From Candidatus Pelagibacter communis (GTDB lineage: Bacteria; Pseudomonadota; Alphaproteobacteria; Pelagibacterales; Pelagibacteraceae): DNA of 36,458 nucleotides. The notes below the pieces were generated by a model. It saw only the letters and a program-made list of their open reading frames with translations, ran no database searches and was not told where the DNA came from. This document shows, in pieces, positions 8,615 to 16,326 of this stretch. Where the stretch lies: positions 1-36,458 of the forward strand of contig NZ_CVSQ01000021.1 in NCBI RefSeq assembly GCF_001180165.1. The letters run 5' to 3'. Within the stretch, counting starts at the first letter, position 1, and every line of letters begins with the position of its first letter. Position numbers and translations under genes: made by a program.

Positions 8615-10026
8615 TGCCTAAGAAAAAATCTAAAAAAGTTAAAAAAAATGGAAAAGGTGTTGGTGGAAAAGCTGATGTCCATGCACATGAAGAAGGTAAA
8701 AGAAACAAAAGTTTATTAGGTCATAACGCTATCTTCACACCTGAAGTAATAGACGATATTCATATTAAATCTCAATTAGGAAGATACAGAATGCGTGGAA
8801 TGGCATTGATGAAAAAAATTCCTACTTTTGATGATTTAGTTTTCTTACCTGGAACACTAACTAGATTTGTAATCGAAGGTTACAGAGAAAAATGTGAAAC
8901 AAAAACTGTTATTGGACCAAGATGTGAAAATCCAATTGAGTTAGACATTCCGGTTTATATTACAGGAATGAGTTTCGGTGCCCTTTCTTATGAAGCAAAA
9001 ACTGCCTTAGCAAGAGGAGCAACTATGGCGGGTAGCGCTACGTGTTCTGGTGAAGGTGGAATGATACCTGATGAAAGAAGATATTCTGAAAAATGGTACT
9101 ACCAATGTATTCAATCAAGATATGGTTTTAATCCTCATCATGCACAATTAGCAGATGGTATTGAAGTATTTATTGGACAAGGCCAAAAAGTTGGAATGGG
9201 TGGACACTTAATGGGTCAAAAAGTTACTGACCAAGTAGCTGAGATGAGATCATTACCATCTGGTATTGACCAAAGATCTCCAGCGAGACACCCGGACTGG
9301 CTAGGCCCAGATGATTTAGCTCTAAAAGTTGAAGAGTTAAGACAATTGACTAAAAATAAAGTGCCAATTCAATTAAAATTAGGTGCTTCTAAAGTTTATG
9401 ATGATGTGCGTATGGCAGCTAAATGTGATCCTGACTCTATATATCTAGATGGAATGGAAGGTTCTACTGGAGCTGGTCCGCATATCGCTGCTGCTAATAC
9501 TGGTATTCCTGGAATTGCTGCAATTAGAGAAGCTAGAAGAGCAATAGACGATGTTGGTAAAACTGGAAAAGTAACATTAATTTATGCTGGTGGAGTAAGA
9601 GATGGTGCTGACATGGCTAAAGCTTTAGCTCTTGGAGCTGATGCAATAGCTATTGGTACAGGATCAATGATTGCATTAAACTGCAACAAAGATATCCCAG
9701 AAGCAAACTTTGAAAAAGAAATGGGTGTAAAAGCAGGTGAATGTTATCACTGCCATACTGGACGTTGCCCAGTTGGTGTTGCAACACAAGATCCTAAGCT
9801 TAGAGCTAGATTAAATCCTGATGATGCTGCACTAAGAGTTTACAATTATCTTCACTCAATGACTTTAGAAGCTCAGTTGTTAGCTAGAGCGTGTGGAAAA
9901 ACAAATATCCACTCTCTAGAGCCTGAAGATTTAGCTGCTTTAACATCAGAAGCATCAGCTTTAGCAAAAGTTCCATTAGCTGGAACTAACTACACAGTTG
10001 GTGTTGATAACTACCACAAAATATAG
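8614..10026 (+). CDS. mgsC: N-methylglutamate synthase subunit C (FMN-binding glutamate synthase domain)
   Basis: The catalytic FMN subunit of N-methylglutamate synthase (470 residues), a TIM-barrel of the GltB central type. FMN and phosphate-binding glycines are visible in YLDGMEGSTGAGPH (around 278-290), YAGGVRDGADMAKALALGADAIAIGT (324-349, start and end of the stretch only partly motif) and ITGMSFGALS (117-125). Cys377, Cys380 and Cys385 (CYHCHTGRC, spacing x2/x4) are candidate iron-sulfur ligands, against x5/x4 in classical GltB. The first 30 residues are an odd lysine-rich tail, MPKKKSKKVKK, shared with the next gene. mgsABC form one overlapping unit. Confidence 0.88.
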   Translation: MPKKKSKKVKKNGKGVGGKADVHAHEEGKRNKSLLGHNAIFTPEVIDDIHIKSQLGRYRMRGMALMKKIPTFDDLVFLPGTLTRFVIEGYREKCETKTVIGPRCENPIELDIPVYITGMSFGALSYEAKTALARGATMAGSATCSGEGGMIPDERRYSEKWYYQCIQSRYGFNPHHAQLADGIEVFIGQGQKVGMGGHLMGQKVTDQVAEMRSLPSGIDQRSPARHPDWLGPDDLALKVEELRQLTKNKVPIQLKLGASKVYDDVRMAAKCDPDSIYLDGMEGSTGAGPHIAAANTGIPGIAAIREARRAIDDVGKTGKVTLIYAGGVRDGADMAKALALGADAIAIGTGSMIALNCNKDIPEANFEKEMGVKAGECYHCHTGRCPVGVATQDPKLRARLNPDDAALRVYNYLHSMTLEAQLLARACGKTNIHSLEPEDLAALTSEASALAKVPLAGTNYTVGVDNYHKI

Positions 10027-10034
10027 AGGTAACT

Positions 10035-10445
10035 ATGCCAAAGAAAAAAAGTAAAAAAGTAGCAAAAACAAAAGAGGTCAAAGGTCAGTTAGGTAAAAAG
10101 AAAGAGACTGCCAGAGAAAAAATGATTGGTCAGTCTATTGGTTACAGATACGATGTTAATCTTTTACCGGACTATTCTAAGCTAACTCCATTTCTAAAAA
10201 AATACATAGAAGCGATGGGATGGGATGATTTAAATTGGTTGGAAGATGTGCATATGGGTTATGAAGAAGATAGACCTGCTGTATTCTGCAGAAATGCAAA
10301 TGGTTGGGTTACAATTCCAAAATCAATTAAACTTCCAAATAATCAACAAGATAGAGATATGATTGCAAGAGAACTTTTAGTTAAGTTTCAAATGTCTCCT
10401 AAACACCCTCTTGTTGATTTAAAAAAAGCATATTTAAAATTTTAA
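10035..10445 (+). CDS. uncharacterised small protein with lysine-rich N-terminal tail, after mgsC
   Basis: A 136-residue soluble protein I do not recognise. It starts eight bases after mgsC with a GAGGT ribosome site, so it belongs to the gmaS-mgsABC operon, and a terminator follows it. Residues 1-30 are a charged tail beginning MPKKKSKKV, identical over nine residues to the start of MgsC. The rest looks like a compact domain rich in aromatic and acidic residues (YRYDVNLLPDYSKL, MGWDDLNWLEDVHMGYEED, a single Cys, and a C-terminal helix). No catalytic motif, membrane span or signal peptide is seen. Its position suggests an accessory subunit or assembly partner of N-methylglutamate synthase; that is inference only. 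Confidence 0.75.
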   Translation: MPKKKSKKVAKTKEVKGQLGKKKETAREKMIGQSIGYRYDVNLLPDYSKLTPFLKKYIEAMGWDDLNWLEDVHMGYEEDRPAVFCRNANGWVTIPKSIKLPNNQQDRDMIARELLVKFQMSPKHPLVDLKKAYLKF

Positions 10446-10471
10446 TAATTCAATTAAAAGTTGATTATTTT

Positions 10472-10501
10472 TAAAAACCTAGTGCACATGCTAGGTTTTT
10501 A
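10472..10501 (+). terminator. hairpin terminator after the mgs operon
   Basis: AAAAACCTAG (10473-10482) pairs perfectly with CTAGGTTTTT (10491-10500) around an eight-base loop. The stem ends in A and T runs on either side, so it could act in both directions; it lies 27 bases past the last stop, and more T residues follow at 10505-10511. Confidence 0.8.
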
Positions 10502-10544
10502 AAGCTTTTTTATATTTGTATCGAATCATAAAATTTAATAGGCT

Positions 10545-10570
10545 TCCATAAACTAATATGGAGAGAGAAT
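10545..10570 (+). promoter_or_regulatory. hairpin overlapping the amt ribosome-binding site
   Basis: TCCATA (10545-10550) and TATGGA (10557-10562) form a six-base-pair stem with a six-base loop. The Shine-Dalgarno sequence GGAGAG (10560-10565) is partly inside the stem, and the amt ATG is at 10571. Pairing would hide the start of the ribosome site, so translation of amt could be controlled here. Confidence 0.4.
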
Positions 10571-11971
10571 ATGACTGATCAGTTAGGTGCTCTTACAACC
10601 ATATTTACAGAATTTTACTACTGGGTGACAGTGGTACTGATGTTCTTAATTCACGTCGGTTTCTGTATGTATGAAGTTGGAGCTTCTCGATACAAACACC
10701 ATCAACATACTCTTATGAAAAACACAATGCTGATACCTCTGGTGACAGTAACTTGGTTTTTCTTTGGTTGGTGGATTTATTGGGCATTCCCAACAGGACC
10801 GGGAATTGCGCCTTCAATAATGAATGAAAGCACTGCTCTAATCACAGACGAGTCTGCGTTTAGTGCTACATGGTACACAGCAACAAGTGAGTTAATGGCT
10901 GTCAATTTAGGAGACCACATTTCTGGTGTCTTCTGGGCTGCCTTTTTATTATTCTCATGGACTGCTGCATCTATTGTTTCAGGAGCAATCATTGAAAGAA
11001 TTACAACTTTTGCATTTGGTATATTAGCCATCGCAATTGGTTCAGTATTTTGGACAATTGATGCTGCTTGGGGATGGCATTTTGATGGATGGATGCTTAA
11101 AATTTTAGGATATCACGATGCCTATGCATCGGGAGTAATTCACGCAATCGCGGGTGGATTTGCTTTGGGTGTTCTAATGGTTTTAGGACCAAGAATTGGT
11201 AAATTTTCATCAAGTGGTGAACCAAGAAACATTGGACCAAGAAATCCTTGGCTAGTTACAGTTGGATTATTTTTAATTTATACTGGTTTCTGGGGATTTT
11301 ATGCTGCATGTAACATACCTATTTTCGACCTAGGACCTGAATACGGTATGGAAGGTGTAACTTATTGGACAGCTACAAACATATACGTAACCCCTACTAC
11401 ACTTAGTGGTATTACTTTTAACTTCCTGATGTCGTTATCAGGTGGATTATTGGCTGGTTATTGGATTGCTAAAGGTGATCCTTTCTGGACTTACTCAAGT
11501 GGACTAGCAGGTGTTATCTGTGCTTCAGCTGGAAATGATTTATATCACCCAATTCAAGCAATGATCATTGGTATGATCGGTGTTGTGATTGCATACAAAC
11601 TACATTACTGGGTTGAGCGTAAGTTCAAAATTGATGATGCAGTTGGTGCAGTAGCAGTACATGGTTATGCTGGATTTGTTGGTCTAGTAATTTGTGGTTT
11701 TGTTTTAAATGGTTATCCATCATCTGGTTACAGTGTTGGAGCTATGTGGGATGGAACTACTTATGCTACTATTAACCCATTAGGACAATTTCTAGGAGCA
11801 ATAATAATGTTCGTAGTTCTTGGACTAATACCAGGCTATATCATAGCTAAAGTACTTAACGGTATGGGCAAACTAAGAATCCCACGTGAAGTAGAGATAG
11901 CTGGATTAGACTATGAAATGATGGAATCTGCTAAAGAAGATGAAAAAGCAGTTTCATCTGCAACCAGGTAA
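10571..11971 (+). CDS. amt: Amt/Mep/Rh-family ammonium (methylammonium) transporter
   Basis: Inner-membrane channel-type transporter for ammonium, 466 residues with about eleven hydrophobic spans. The two pore histidines of the family are present: His191 in ASGVIHAIAGG and His364 in VGAVAVHGYAGFVG. The extracellular loop near residues 74-115 is longer than in many Amt proteins. It has its own leader after the mgs terminator and a GGAG ribosome site. Next to GMAS and MgsABC it may import methylammonium, or recover ammonium released by methylamine breakdown; both are known Amt substrates. No PII (glnK) gene is adjacent, unlike the common amtB-glnK pair; a small membrane protein follows instead. 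Confidence 0.92.
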   Translation: MTDQLGALTTIFTEFYYWVTVVLMFLIHVGFCMYEVGASRYKHHQHTLMKNTMLIPLVTVTWFFFGWWIYWAFPTGPGIAPSIMNESTALITDESAFSATWYTATSELMAVNLGDHISGVFWAAFLLFSWTAASIVSGAIIERITTFAFGILAIAIGSVFWTIDAAWGWHFDGWMLKILGYHDAYASGVIHAIAGGFALGVLMVLGPRIGKFSSSGEPRNIGPRNPWLVTVGLFLIYTGFWGFYAACNIPIFDLGPEYGMEGVTYWTATNIYVTPTTLSGITFNFLMSLSGGLLAGYWIAKGDPFWTYSSGLAGVICASAGNDLYHPIQAMIIGMIGVVIAYKLHYWVERKFKIDDAVGAVAVHGYAGFVGLVICGFVLNGYPSSGYSVGAMWDGTTYATINPLGQFLGAIIMFVVLGLIPGYIIAKVLNGMGKLRIPREVEIAGLDYEMMESAKEDEKAVSSATR

Positions 11972-11982
11972 AGGAGAATAAT

Positions 11983-12207
11983 ATGGCTACAGTATCAAAC
12001 TGGATAGATCATCTTAGTGCTGAAGAAGTTGCCGGAGCAATTTACCCGGGAGCTGGTTCAGTAGAAGGAATGCTGGTCATTATTGGTATTATTTTATGGG
12101 TTGGTTGGCACGTTCTTACAGCAAGATCTGAAAGTGAAGAACTTTCAAGGCTTGCAAAGAAGAGGCATAGTGCTAACGATCATAAAAGCAATATTACTGA
12201 CTGGTAA
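11983..12207 (+). CDS. 74-residue single-span membrane protein next to amt
   Basis: A small protein starting 11 bases after amt with a strong AAAGGAG ribosome site (11972-11978). Residues 1-25 are likely amphipathic, residues about 29-47 (GMLVIIGIILWVGWHVLTA) form one transmembrane segment, and the last 25 residues are charged (RSESEELSRLAKKRH). By the positive-inside rule the C-terminus is probably cytoplasmic. It is co-transcribed with amt and sits before a strong terminator, so it is probably an accessory or regulatory partner of the transporter. I know no family match; function is unassigned. Confidence 0.8.
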   Translation: MATVSNWIDHLSAEEVAGAIYPGAGSVEGMLVIIGIILWVGWHVLTARSESEELSRLAKKRHSANDHKSNITDW

Positions 12208-12222
12208 TTTAAATTAAAATTT

Positions 12223-12253
12223 GGGCGCTACTTAAATGTGGCGCCCTTTTTTA
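12223..12253 (+). terminator. strong intrinsic terminator after amt unit
   Basis: GGGCGCTAC (12223-12231) pairs with GTGGCGCCC (12238-12246) with one T-G wobble and a six-base loop, followed directly by TTTTTT. It is one of the most GC-rich stretches in the window and a clear rho-independent terminator. Confidence 0.92.
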
Positions 12254-12265
12254 TATTCAATATTC

Positions 12266-12415
12266 ATGGAAGATAATAAAGAAGAACTAAGACCCTCAAA
12301 AATGAGAGGGGTAGCATTTCCTAAGGCTAAGTATGGTGCAATACTAGCTGTAATTGTAATTATTGTTGTGAATTTAATTTATTATAAAGAAACAATTTTA
12401 TCTTTTTTTAAATAA
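12266..12415 (+). CDS. 49-residue single-span membrane microprotein
   Basis: An open reading frame of 49 codons from ATG 12266 to TAA 12413-12415. It has a charged N-terminal half (MEDNKEELRPSKMRG), a hydrophobic segment at residues about 24-40 (GAILAVIVIIVVNLIYY) and a short basic tail. The layout is that of a small inner-membrane protein with a cytoplasmic N-terminus. No ribosome site precedes the ATG, which lies only 13 bases beyond the T run of the amt terminator. An internal ATG at 12302 would give 37 residues and leave room for a promoter. It ends 17 bases before the next gene. Probably real because of its clean charge/hydrophobicity pattern, but unproven. Confidence 0.55.
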   Translation: MEDNKEELRPSKMRGVAFPKAKYGAILAVIVIIVVNLIYYKETILSFFK

Positions 12416-12432
12416 TTGTGTTAACCTAAGTT

Positions 12433-13758
12433 GTGTCTAAAAATTTATTTCAAATTGCTAAACAAAAAAAAATTAAATATTTTTTAATAAGTTTTGTAGA
12501 TTTATTTGGTGTACTTAGATCAAAATTAGTGCCTGCTCACGCGATAAAGGATATGCAGAATGCAGGAGCTGGTTTTGCTGGTTTTGCTGCTTGGCTTGAT
12601 ATGACACCAGCAGACTCTGATATGTTTGGGATTCCTGATCCAGATAGCTTAATTCAGCTTCCTTGGAACAAAGAAGTTGGATGGTTAGCATCTGATTTAT
12701 GGATGAATAATAAACCAGTAGATGCATCACCTAGAGTGATATTAAAAAATCAGATAAAAAAACTTAAAAAACAAAATTTAACAATGAAATCTGGTGTTGA
12801 GTGTGAATATTTTTTGATTTCACCTGATGGCGACTCAATTGCGGATCCAAGAGATACACAATCCAAACCTTGTTATGACCAATCTGCATTAATGAGAAGG
12901 TATGATTTAATTAAGGAAATTTGTGACTGTATGATTGAAATGGGATGGGGCCCTTATCAAAATGACCATGAGGATGCTAACGGTCAATTTGAAATGAATT
13001 GGGATTATTCGGATTGCCTAAAAACTGCAGATAGACATACCTTTTTTAAGTTTATGGTAAAAACAATTGCTGAAAAGCATGGATTAAGAGCAACATTTAT
13101 GCCTAAACCATTTGGAAATTTAACCGGCAATGGTTGTCATGCTCACGTATCAGTTTGGCAAGGTAGTAAAAATAAATTCTTAGATAATAAAGATAAACTT
13201 GGTTTAAGTAAAATGGCCTATAATTTTTTAGGTGGAGTAATTAAAAATGCTTCATCTTTATCTGCGTTTTTTAACCCAACAATTAATAGTTACAGAAGAA
13301 TAAATGCACCACCTACAAAATCTGGAGCATCATGGTCACCAAGTAGTATTTCCTACACAGGTAATAATCGAACGCACATGATAAGAATCCCTGATCCTGG
13401 AAGATTTGAATTAAGATTAATGGATGGTTCTGCTAATCCTTACTTATTGCAAGCAAGTGTTTTAGCGGCTGGTCTATATGGTTTAAAAAATAAAGTTGAT
13501 CCAGGCAAACCTTTGGATTGCAATATGTACGAAGACCACGCTAAATATCCTGACTTACCTAAGCTACCTGATGAACTTGAGCAATCATTAAATTTATTAA
13601 AAAATAATAAAGATATGAATGATGCTTTTGGCAAAGATGTAGTTGAAAGTTACATAAAGTTAAGAAGTTCAGAAATGAATGAATTCAAATCAAAAGATAG
13701 TTTTGATAAAACAAAGGATGTTACAAAGTGGGAAAAAGATAATACTTTAGATTGTTAG
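12433..13758 (+). CDS. type III glutamine-synthetase-like ligase (GlnT/GMAS paralogue)
   Basis: A 441-residue glutamine-synthetase-fold enzyme that would join an amine or ammonia to glutamate using ATP. Core motifs are GVECEYFLI, QNDHEDANGQFEMNWD, NGCHAHVSVW, NSYRRINAP, NNRTHMIRIPDPGRFELRLMDG. It starts at GTG without a visible Shine-Dalgarno. It is a paralogue of the GMAS at 5326 (same family, about 50 residues shorter, with clear divergence around the substrate loops), so it is unlikely to be redundant. The stop is three bases before a PLP lyase gene, so the two probably act in one pathway. Amine substrate unknown; candidates are ammonia, a diamine or an alkylamine. Confidence 0.8.
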   Translation: MSKNLFQIAKQKKIKYFLISFVDLFGVLRSKLVPAHAIKDMQNAGAGFAGFAAWLDMTPADSDMFGIPDPDSLIQLPWNKEVGWLASDLWMNNKPVDASPRVILKNQIKKLKKQNLTMKSGVECEYFLISPDGDSIADPRDTQSKPCYDQSALMRRYDLIKEICDCMIEMGWGPYQNDHEDANGQFEMNWDYSDCLKTADRHTFFKFMVKTIAEKHGLRATFMPKPFGNLTGNGCHAHVSVWQGSKNKFLDNKDKLGLSKMAYNFLGGVIKNASSLSAFFNPTINSYRRINAPPTKSGASWSPSSISYTGNNRTHMIRIPDPGRFELRLMDGSANPYLLQASVLAAGLYGLKNKVDPGKPLDCNMYEDHAKYPDLPKLPDELEQSLNLLKNNKDMNDAFGKDVVESYIKLRSSEMNEFKSKDSFDKTKDVTKWEKDNTLDC

Positions 13759-13761
13759 TAC

Positions 13762-14892
13762 ATGACTATATTATCTAACGGTCATCAATGGAAATACACA
13801 GAATTTACAGACAATAAAAATTACTCATTTAATAAAAAAGAAATTCTTAATTCTTTAACCTCAGAAGAAATTGATGATGCTTATAAGAGTATTTCTAAGT
13901 GGAAAGGTTATTCTCCTACTCCCCTGCTTTCTTTAAATAAACTTTCAAAAGAATTAAATTTAAACAAAATTTTTTATAAAGATGAAAATAAAAGATTTGA
14001 TTTAAAATCTTTTAAAGCTTTAGGCGGAGCTTATGCCGTAGAAAAAGTAACTAAAGGAAATAAAAATATAGTAGTGGCAACAGCTACTGCTGGTAATCAT
14101 GGAAGATCAGTTGCCTGGGGGGCTAAAAGATTAGGTCTAAGCTGTAAAATATTTATTAGTGAATTTGTAAGTGATGCAAGAGGCAAGGCTATGGCTGCAC
14201 TTGGAGCAGATGTAGTAAAAGTAAAAGGTAACTATGAAAAATCATTAATGGAGTGCATAAAGCAGTCTACTGAAAATAATTGGCAAATAGTTCAGGATGT
14301 TGCTTGGAAAGATTATATGGTCGTCCCTAAGTATACAATGGCAGGTTATACAGTCATGATGAAGGAGATAGCTAATCAAATCCAGGAAGAGAAAATAACT
14401 CACATCATTTTACAAGCTGGCGTTGGTGGCATGGCTGCTGCCATGGTTGCAGGTATTGCAAGATATTTAAACTATGTTCCAACAATTATAGTTGTTGAAC
14501 CTGATAGTGCTGCGTGTGTAATGGAAAGCATCAAAACTGGAAAAATAGAAAAAATAGATATTAAAAGAGAAAGCTTAATGGGTGGTATGTCTTGTGGTGA
14601 AGTATCATTGGTCCCATGGGAAATACTCAAAAATTCAGTTAAGCATTGTATTAGTTTACCAGATGATGATATTGCAAAAACTATGAAACTACTTGGAAAT
14701 TCAAGTTTTAGTGATGATAAAATAATTGCAGGAGAAAACTCAGCACCTGGCGTAATCAGTCTGATTACAAGTTGTGAAGATCAAGCAATTAAAGAAAAAT
14801 TAGATCTAAATGAAAAATCTAATGTTTTGGTTTTTGGTTGTGAGGGAGATACTGATCAAGAAATGTATCAAAAGTTAATTAACCAAAATTAA
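13762..14892 (+). CDS. PLP-dependent lyase of the diaminopropionate ammonia-lyase family, atypical active site
   Basis: A fold-type II PLP enzyme, 376 residues. Lys85 in FDLKSFKALGGAYA is the expected Schiff-base lysine and GVGGMAAAM a phosphate/cofactor-binding glycine loop. LMGGMSCGE and GCEGDTD are further diaminopropionate ammonia-lyase (DpaL/YgeX) signatures. Two differences stand out: the segment between the lysine and the ATxGNHGR motif is about 18 residues shorter than in E. coli YgeX, and the catalytic aspartate of that motif is Ala110 here (ATAGNHGR). The enzyme therefore may eliminate ammonia from another amino acid (threonine/serine-like or hydroxyaspartate-like). It is co-transcribed with the ligase upstream. 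Confidence 0.72.
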   Translation: MTILSNGHQWKYTEFTDNKNYSFNKKEILNSLTSEEIDDAYKSISKWKGYSPTPLLSLNKLSKELNLNKIFYKDENKRFDLKSFKALGGAYAVEKVTKGNKNIVVATATAGNHGRSVAWGAKRLGLSCKIFISEFVSDARGKAMAALGADVVKVKGNYEKSLMECIKQSTENNWQIVQDVAWKDYMVVPKYTMAGYTVMMKEIANQIQEEKITHIILQAGVGGMAAAMVAGIARYLNYVPTIIVVEPDSAACVMESIKTGKIEKIDIKRESLMGGMSCGEVSLVPWEILKNSVKHCISLPDDDIAKTMKLLGNSSFSDDKIIAGENSAPGVISLITSCEDQAIKEKLDLNEKSNVLVFGCEGDTDQEMYQKLINQN

Positions 14893-14896
14893 ATCA

Positions 14897-16318
14897 ATGA
14901 GTAGCACAGGTATTTTTTGGATAAGAGAGGATTTTAGAATTGAAAATAATCCTGCTTTATCTTTTGCAACACAAAATCATGATAATGTAATTGCATTATA
15001 TATTTATAATAATAATGATTTTGACAACAAAAGAGAAGCTCAAAAATGGTGGGTTTTTAAATCTCTAGAAACTTTAAAAAAAGAATTGTCAGATTATAAA
15101 ATTAATCTTGAAATAGTAAAAGGCGATGAATTAGAAATTTTTTCTAAATTTAATAAAAAGGATAAGCTTTCAGTTTATTGGAATAAAATTTATGAGCCAG
15201 ATGTTATAGCTAAAGGAAAAAAAATACGTGACTTATTTATTAAAAATGAAATCAATTATAAATATTTCAAAGGAAATATTTTAAATGAATTTCAAGAGAT
15301 AACAAAAAATGATGGAACTCCCTTTAAAGTGTTTTCCCCTTTTTGGAGAAATGCGGAGCAAGTTTATTTAAATAAGCCTCTAAGTAAAAATTATATTGTT
15401 AAAAAGAAAACAAAAAAGATTTCATTTTTTAAAAAATGTATTGAGCCAAATGATATTTTACCAAAAAAAAATTGGTATAAAAAATTTGATAAATATTGGA
15501 AAGTTTCAGAAAATGATTCAAAAAAAATACTTAAAAATTTAATTGAAAACAAAATTAAAGATTATGGAACTTCTCGGGATATACCATCTATCGAGGGAAC
15601 CTCTAAATTATCTCCCTACATCAAACATGGCCAAATTCATGTAGACAGTATTTGGAAAAAATGTTCTGAAATTAAATCAAAAGGAATTGGTTATAGAAAA
15701 TATATTAATGAACTTGGTTGGAGAGAGTTTTCACATAGTTTAATTAATTATTTCCCAGAATTCTTAAAAGGAAATTTTAGAAAAGAATTTGATAAATTCC
15801 CTTGGGCAAAAAATGAGAAATTCTTAAAAGCATGGAAAAAAGGAATGACCGGTTATCCTATTGTCGATGCTGGTATGAGAGAATTATATGAAACTGGATG
15901 GATGCATAACAGAATAAGAATGGTTGTTGGCTCGTTTTTAGTCAAACATTTGAGAATTAATTGGACTGAAGGTGAAAAGCATTTTAGAAATTGTCTACTA
16001 GATTTTAACAAAGCAAATAATGTTGCTCAATGGCAATGGGTTGCTGGTTGTGGTGCAGATGCATCACCCTACTTTAGAATATTCAACCCAATACTTCAGG
16101 GTGAGAAATTTGATAAGGAAGGAATTTATGTAAAAAAATGGGTTCCTGAACTTAAAAATGTTCCAAATAAATTTATTCATAAACCATGGGAAATGGAATT
16201 AAAGTATCAAGAAGCTATAAAAACAATTATTGGCAAAGATTACCCGGGTCCTATTGTTGTTCATGAAAAAGCTAGAGCTGCAGCTCTTGAAGCGTTTCAA
16301 TCTTTGAAGAAAAAATAA
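14897..16318 (+). CDS. phrB: deoxyribodipyrimidine photolyase (cryptochrome/photolyase family)
   Basis: Light-driven repair of UV pyrimidine dimers in DNA. The 473-residue protein starts with the photolyase Rossmann domain (GIFWIREDFRIENNPAL, residues 5-21), where an antenna chromophore may bind. The helical FAD-binding domain carries typical motifs: WREFSHSLI, GYPIVDAGMRELYETGWMHNRIRM, NNVAQWQWVAGCGADASPYFRIFNP. This is class I CPD photolyase-like, and standard length. It starts four bases after the PLP lyase gene, so it is on the same transcript though unrelated in function. It converges on yjbQ with only eight bases between stops. A (6-4) specificity or cryptochrome role cannot be ruled out. 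Confidence 0.9.
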   Translation: MSSTGIFWIREDFRIENNPALSFATQNHDNVIALYIYNNNDFDNKREAQKWWVFKSLETLKKELSDYKINLEIVKGDELEIFSKFNKKDKLSVYWNKIYEPDVIAKGKKIRDLFIKNEINYKYFKGNILNEFQEITKNDGTPFKVFSPFWRNAEQVYLNKPLSKNYIVKKKTKKISFFKKCIEPNDILPKKNWYKKFDKYWKVSENDSKKILKNLIENKIKDYGTSRDIPSIEGTSKLSPYIKHGQIHVDSIWKKCSEIKSKGIGYRKYINELGWREFSHSLINYFPEFLKGNFRKEFDKFPWAKNEKFLKAWKKGMTGYPIVDAGMRELYETGWMHNRIRMVVGSFLVKHLRINWTEGEKHFRNCLLDFNKANNVAQWQWVAGCGADASPYFRIFNPILQGEKFDKEGIYVKKWVPELKNVPNKFIHKPWEMELKYQEAIKTIIGKDYPGPIVVHEKARAAALEAFQSLKKK

Positions 16319-16326
16319 ATTTAATT

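Noticed and set aside
8614..8700. Lysine-rich MgsC N-terminus as a secretion or targeting signal
   Set aside because: No hydrophobic segment follows the basic residues, and the enzyme needs cytoplasmic substrates.
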